This document shows positions 60,822 through 64,000 of a stretch of DNA of 64,000 bases, one piece after another. Source of the stretch: Siminovitchia sediminis (GTDB lineage Bacteria > Bacillota > Bacilli > Bacillales > Bacillaceae_C); assembly GCF_042680885.1 (NCBI RefSeq), contig NZ_JBHUEO010000005.1, positions 1-64,000 on the forward strand, read 5' to 3'. Below the pieces are notes generated by a model. That model searched no databases and was not told where the DNA came from. It saw only the letters and a list, made by a program, of their open reading frames with translations. Position numbers and translations under genes: made by a program. Every line of letters starts with the position of its first letter. Within the stretch, counting starts at the first letter, position 1.

Positions 60822-61229
60822 ATGCCGCATTATCCTGGAGGATTTTGGAGAAGGCTTCTTGGCAACTTGTTGGATGCACTTATTGTTGGTATTCCATTGG
60901 CGATTCTTTCGTTATTATTAACGGGTCATACAGATGGAAATACATTTACGAATCTATTAAGCTTTTTATATTATTTGCTGCTCCCGGTCTTATGGGCAGG
61001 CTATACAGTTGGCAAAAGAATCGCAGGGGTACGGATTGTTAAACTGAACGGTGAAAATCCGGGCATCGGGACGATGTTGCTGCGCATTGTAGTTGGGGGA
61101 CTTGTGTACATTGTTACACTGGGTATCGGTTTAATCATCAGTGCATTTATGATCGGATTAAGGGATGACAAAAGGGGGCTCCATGATCTGATTGCCGGAA
61201 CGTATGTTACAACAGAGCCGCCTCAATAG
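60822..61229 (+). CDS. RDD-family membrane protein
   Basis: A 135-residue RDD domain protein. It has GGFWRRLLGNLLDALIVGIP (the Arg-x-x-x-Asp start), three or four helices, GKRIAGVRIVKLNG, and the C-terminal RDDKRGLHDLIAGTYV. Members are of unknown function, some linked to Na+/H+ or Mg2+ handling. The ATG follows AAAAGGAG and it lies 22 bp after the preceding membrane gene, so they are probably cotranscribed. Confidence 0.9.
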   Translation: MPHYPGGFWRRLLGNLLDALIVGIPLAILSLLLTGHTDGNTFTNLLSFLYYLLLPVLWAGYTVGKRIAGVRIVKLNGENPGIGTMLLRIVVGGLVYIVTLGIGLIISAFMIGLRDDKRGLHDLIAGTYVTTEPPQ

Positions 61230-61307
61230 GGAGCATTATCACATATGAAAATACATGTGCTATGATACAATATGGATAAACATTTTCGAACGCAGGCAGG
61301 GATCCGG

Positions 61308-62228
61308 ATGAAAAATTGGCACTTGTATTTTCTGATTATCATGGTCATGGTGATTTGGGGTTTCAATGTAACTGCGATTAAAATCATTGTCAGTCATTTT
61401 GAGCCGGTCACCATTACAGCGCTTCGAATCTTTATTGCATTTCTTACTCTGTCACCCATGTTATTTTATCGAAGAGAACTGAAAACGTTATCTAAAAAAG
61501 ATGTGTTATTTATTGGACTGGTGGCAGTATTTGGAGTTCTCGGCCACCATTATTTTGTGTCTGTCGGACTTAGTATGACCAGCGCAGCAAATGGCGGCTT
61601 GATTCTTGGGTCGGTACCCATTGTGACAACGGTAGCGGCGGTTATTTTTTTGGGCGACCGGTTAACGTTTTACCGTGTATTGGGATTGGTATTTGGATTT
61701 TCTGGGGTAGCCCTGATTATTCTGATGCAGCCAGGTGCTTCATTTAGCTTTTCTATGGGTGATATATTTATATTTTTAGCCGTATTAACACAGGCTGCCA
61801 GTTTTATATTAATCAATAAAGTTTCCAATAGAGCAGGAACCCAGATTGTTACCGGGTTTTCACTCATGATGGGGTCGGTCATGCTTTTTGGCTTAAGTCT
61901 TGTCATTGAGCCGACAGGTTTATCCTCTTTAAAAACAGGAACCCTTACCGCCTGGCTAGTATTTTTTGCATCCGGGATGATTGCCACTGCTTTTGGACAT
62001 TTAGTCTATAATCATGCCATTCAGCGGATCGGTGCCGGCCAGGCATCCCTGTTTCTAAACTTGTCTCCCTTTTTCTCTTTGGTCGGTGCTTCTTTGTTTT
62101 TAGGAGAAAAAATATATGCTTTTCAGTGGGCCGGTTTTATATTTATCGTTATTGGAGTGGTACTTGGAACCGGATTTATTGAACATAGACAACATGTAAA
62201 GATGGTCAGCCATCGGCCGGAGGATTAA
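61308..62228 (+). CDS. EamA/DMT-family transporter
   Basis: A 306-residue membrane protein with ten helices and two EamA repeats (about 3-140 and 150-300). MVMVIWGFNVTAIKI, TSAANGGLILGSVPIVTTVAAV and GVALIILMQPG are typical. I chose ATG 61308 (AGGGATCCGG upstream); the frame is open to an ATG 12 codons earlier at 61272. It has only modest similarity to the EamA protein at 39.7 kb. The substrate is unknown; amino-acid or metabolite export is common in the family. Confidence 0.88.
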   Translation: MKNWHLYFLIIMVMVIWGFNVTAIKIIVSHFEPVTITALRIFIAFLTLSPMLFYRRELKTLSKKDVLFIGLVAVFGVLGHHYFVSVGLSMTSAANGGLILGSVPIVTTVAAVIFLGDRLTFYRVLGLVFGFSGVALIILMQPGASFSFSMGDIFIFLAVLTQAASFILINKVSNRAGTQIVTGFSLMMGSVMLFGLSLVIEPTGLSSLKTGTLTAWLVFFASGMIATAFGHLVYNHAIQRIGAGQASLFLNLSPFFSLVGASLFLGEKIYAFQWAGFIFIVIGVVLGTGFIEHRQHVKMVSHRPED

Positions 62229-62256
62229 ACTCTCATTCATAAAACTATTTTATAAG

Positions 62257-62289
62257 AGACGGAAACCGACCTTTCCGTCTTTACTTTTT
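62257..62289 (+). terminator. Terminator after EamA gene
   Basis: AGACGGAAA pairs with TTTCCGTCT and is followed by TTACTTTTT. Confidence 0.8.
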
Positions 62290-62294
62290 AAAAG

Positions 62295-62307
62295 AGTTTG
62301 ATATTCT
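62295..62307 (+). promoter_or_regulatory. Candidate GntR operator, copy 1
   Basis: AGTTTGATATTCT, 13 bp, lies about 30 bp upstream of the gntR start. The identical sequence occurs at 63159-63171, upstream of the aminotransferase gene. Confidence 0.5.
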
Positions 62308-62336
62308 TTTAATAATATATGAACGGAGGGATGTTC

Positions 62337-63059
62337 ATGAAGATTGACAGTACACACCCGATACCGCTCCATATTCAATTAAAAAAACTGATTGAACAGC
62401 AAATTACAACTGGCGTCTATCCTGATCAACTTCCAAGTGAGCGGCAATTCATGGAAAAGTATAACGTGAGCAGGAGCACAGTACGGGAGGCCATTAATCT
62501 GCTTGTCAGGGAAGGAATATTGGAAAAAAGACATGGAAAGGGAACTTTTGTTTCGGTAAAACCGATTCAAGACTGGCTTGGTCACTTAAGCAGCACAACA
62601 GAGGTTATTCAGAAGATGGGAAAAAAACCGGGGGCAAGGCTTGTGACACATTATAAAACAATTCCGGACCCGTATGTCCAAGAGTTGACTGGCTTTAAAG
62701 AAGCTTACTTTATTAAAAGGATCCGCTATGCCGATGATATTGCCATTGGTGTCGAACGCCACTATTATCCCCTGGAAATAGGCGAGAAGCTGGTTAAGTA
62801 TGATTTGGATAACGCGACCTTATACGATCTGGTTCAAAACGAATTGGGCATCCAGTTTGCAGAAGCGGATCAGTTGATCTCCTGCGGGCCTTTACTTGAG
62901 GAAGATAAGCAGTATTTGGATATACCATCCAACGTAGGTGTAATGACGGCAAGACGGATAATTAAAGATGCCGAAGGTAAAATCATTGAGTTGGAATCGG
63001 CTTTTTATAGAAGTGATATGTATACATTTACAATCAATCTCTCAAGGAAATTTGGGTAG
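62337..63059 (+). CDS. GntR-family (HutC/UTRA) transcriptional regulator
   Basis: A 240-residue repressor. The winged helix-turn-helix (about 8-72) has PLHIQLKKLIEQQITTG, ERQFMEKYNVSRSTVREAINLL and the wing EKRHGKGTFVS. The UTRA effector domain fills about 85-238. It belongs to the HutC/FarR type that senses small metabolites. ATG 62337 follows GGAGGG. The next gene on the same strand encodes an aminotransferase, so control of an amine or amino-acid degradation pathway is likely. The effector is unknown. Confidence 0.93.
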   Translation: MKIDSTHPIPLHIQLKKLIEQQITTGVYPDQLPSERQFMEKYNVSRSTVREAINLLVREGILEKRHGKGTFVSVKPIQDWLGHLSSTTEVIQKMGKKPGARLVTHYKTIPDPYVQELTGFKEAYFIKRIRYADDIAIGVERHYYPLEIGEKLVKYDLDNATLYDLVQNELGIQFAEADQLISCGPLLEEDKQYLDIPSNVGVMTARRIIKDAEGKIIELESAFYRSDMYTFTINLSRKFG

Positions 63060-63122
63060 AAACCTATATAGAAGGATAATAAGAATGATAAAAAATCCTG
63101 ATATCTGAATTGACAAAAAATA

Positions 63123-63151
63123 TTGAAACCTTAGTTCTAATTCGTTATACT
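63123..63151 (+). promoter_or_regulatory. Sigma-A promoter of the aminotransferase gene
   Basis: TTGAAA at 63123-63128 and TATACT at 63146-63151 have a 17-nt spacer. Inverted CTTAGT (63130-63135) and ACTAAG (63149-63154) flank the spacer. Confidence 0.65.
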
Positions 63152-63158
63152 AAGTTTA

Positions 63159-63171
63159 AGTTTGATATTCT
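63159..63171 (+). promoter_or_regulatory. Candidate GntR operator, copy 2
   Basis: AGTTTGATATTCT identical to 62295-62307. It lies just 3' of the -10, near the likely transcript start, a good position for repression. Confidence 0.5.
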
Positions 63172-63233
63172 AACTGGTACGGACATCCCAACGTCGTGAT
63201 GTTCGAAAAAAGCATGAAACGGAGGTTATCAGG

Positions 63234-64000
63234 ATGAAAACTGAAGTTGAATTAACAGAAGGACCGCAAACCAAAAAGAGCCACCTCTGGAATGCAATAA
63301 CCCGCTACAGTCCAAATACAGAGCCCACTATGGCGGTATCAGGAAAGGGCTCCTGGTTTACGGATGATCAAGGAAACCGTTATCTGGATGGAGTCTCTGG
63401 TTTATGGTGTTTGAATCTTGGACACGGGCAGCAGGAAATTGTCGATGCAGCTGCGGATCAAATGAAAACCCTTTCTTATTTTCCTCTGACAATGAACCAT
63501 CCCCCAGCTGTGAAGCTTGCAGGAAAAATTAGTGAGCTTCTCGGGGCGGATTACCAAGTTTTCTTTTCCAACAGTGGTTCTGAAGCGAATGAAACAGCAT
63601 TTAAGATTATTAGACAGTACCACAATCAAACAGGAAATCCTGGAAAGTATAAAATTATTTCTCGATACAGAGGGTATCATGGTGCAACACTTGGGGCCTT
63701 GAGCGCAACAGCCCAGGCCAATCGGAGAGTGAAATATGATCCAGGTGTTCCAGGATTCCTGCACGTTCACCCTCCATATAGTTACAGGTCACTGTTTGAC
63801 GGCACCCCTGAAGAAACAGATGTAAAAGCAGCCGATCTTCTGGAAAATACCATTTTGCATGAAGGCGAAGAATCGGTTGCAGCTGTCATCATGGAACCGT
63901 TCATATCCGGCGGAGGCGTGATCGTTCCATCAGTGAAATATATCCAGCGGGTTCAGGAAATTTGTAAAAAATATCATGTTTTGCTTGTCATGGATGAGGT
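63234..64000 (+). CDS. Class III aminotransferase, 3' truncated by window
   Basis: The first 255 residues of a PLP-dependent class III (omega) aminotransferase. Visible parts are the N-terminal HLWNAITRYSPNTEP, DGVSGLWCLNLGHG, the PLP phosphate-binding SNSGSEANETAFK, YRGYHGATLGALS, and VMDEV at the edge, where the Asp contacts the pyridine N. The catalytic lysine lies beyond the window. It resembles YhxA / omega-amino-acid or taurine-pyruvate-type enzymes. ATG 63234 follows GGAGGTTATCAGG. Control by the upstream GntR is inferred. Confidence 0.9.
   Translation, partial: MKTEVELTEGPQTKKSHLWNAITRYSPNTEPTMAVSGKGSWFTDDQGNRYLDGVSGLWCLNLGHGQQEIVDAAADQMKTLSYFPLTMNHPPAVKLAGKISELLGADYQVFFSNSGSEANETAFKIIRQYHNQTGNPGKYKIISRYRGYHGATLGALSATAQANRRVKYDPGVPGFLHVHPPYSYRSLFDGTPEETDVKAADLLENTILHEGEESVAAVIMEPFISGGGVIVPSVKYIQRVQEICKKYHVLLVMDE

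Noticed and set aside
1..64000. CRISPR arrays, complete insertion sequences, prophage or known defence operons
   Set aside because: None was seen. No regularly spaced repeats with unique spacers, no intact transposase and no phage structural genes occur in the window.

Overview
The window is chromosomal DNA of a low-to-moderate GC, endospore-forming, motile member of the Bacillaceae. Four things point there: gene order largely collinear with the yjaZ-trpS-spx-mecA-coiA-pepF-yjbH...yjcH stretch of Bacillus subtilis; spore coat and spoVA genes; sigma-D-type promoters in front of chemotaxis genes; and strong Gram-positive ribosome binding sites. The genus cannot be fixed from the sequence alone.

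Layout. 0-6.5 kb: yjaZ-like, a small membrane protein, yjbA, trpS (minus strand, with an attenuator-like leader), a secreted glycosidase-like protein, spx and mecA. 6.5-9.4 kb: an accessory insert relative to B. subtilis, with a small DUF6944-like protein and a divergent LuxR regulator / class II histone-deacetylase-family pair. 9.4-23.2 kb: coiA, pepF, a 58-residue membrane protein, yjbI-yjbH, yjbJ-yjbK, yjbM-nadK-yjbO, prpE, mgtE, yjbQ. 23.2-31.9 kb: fabI under a perfect FapR palindrome, then sporulation genes (cotO, cotZ, yjcA, a YhcN/YlaJ-like lipoprotein with spoVAC-spoVAD-spoVAEb, spoVIF), an MBL-fold hydrolase and yjcF-yjcG-yjcH. Spx, MecA and YjbH, all linked to ClpXP/ClpCP proteolysis, lie within 9 kb.

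32-35.7 kb: a TAXI-type TRAP transporter (binding lipoprotein, DUF1850 protein, fused 4TM/12TM permease). 35.8-38.6 kb: an intact tRNA-Val(GAC), then a decayed element with a frameshifted tyrosine-recombinase C-terminus and a second, degraded copy of the tRNA 3' end; an unknown protein; and a promoter-to-terminator unit without a convincing ORF. 38.6-43 kb: LysM/M23 hydrolase, EamA transporter, NfrA-type oxidoreductase, a group II intron 3' remnant and a 2-hydroxyacid dehydrogenase.

43-54 kb: a near-complete chemosensory cluster, hemAT-mcp-mcp-cheW-cheW-cheA-cheY-cheR-cheB, with three near-consensus sigma-D promoters. No cheC, cheD, cheV or flagellar gene is present. 54-64 kb: tartrate/D-malate dehydrogenase family, flavin reductase, benzil-reductase-like SDR, tandem degenerate repeats, sporulenol synthase (minus strand), yppC-like gene, two small membrane proteins, a second EamA transporter, and a GntR regulator followed by a class III aminotransferase cut by the window edge. 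A 13-bp sequence shared by the upstream regions of these last two genes is a candidate operator.

No complete insertion sequence, prophage, CRISPR array or recognisable defence system was found. The least explained items are the trpS leader, the orphan transcription unit near 38.1-38.5 kb, the tRNA-Val element relic and the regulatory motifs at the TAXI and GntR loci.
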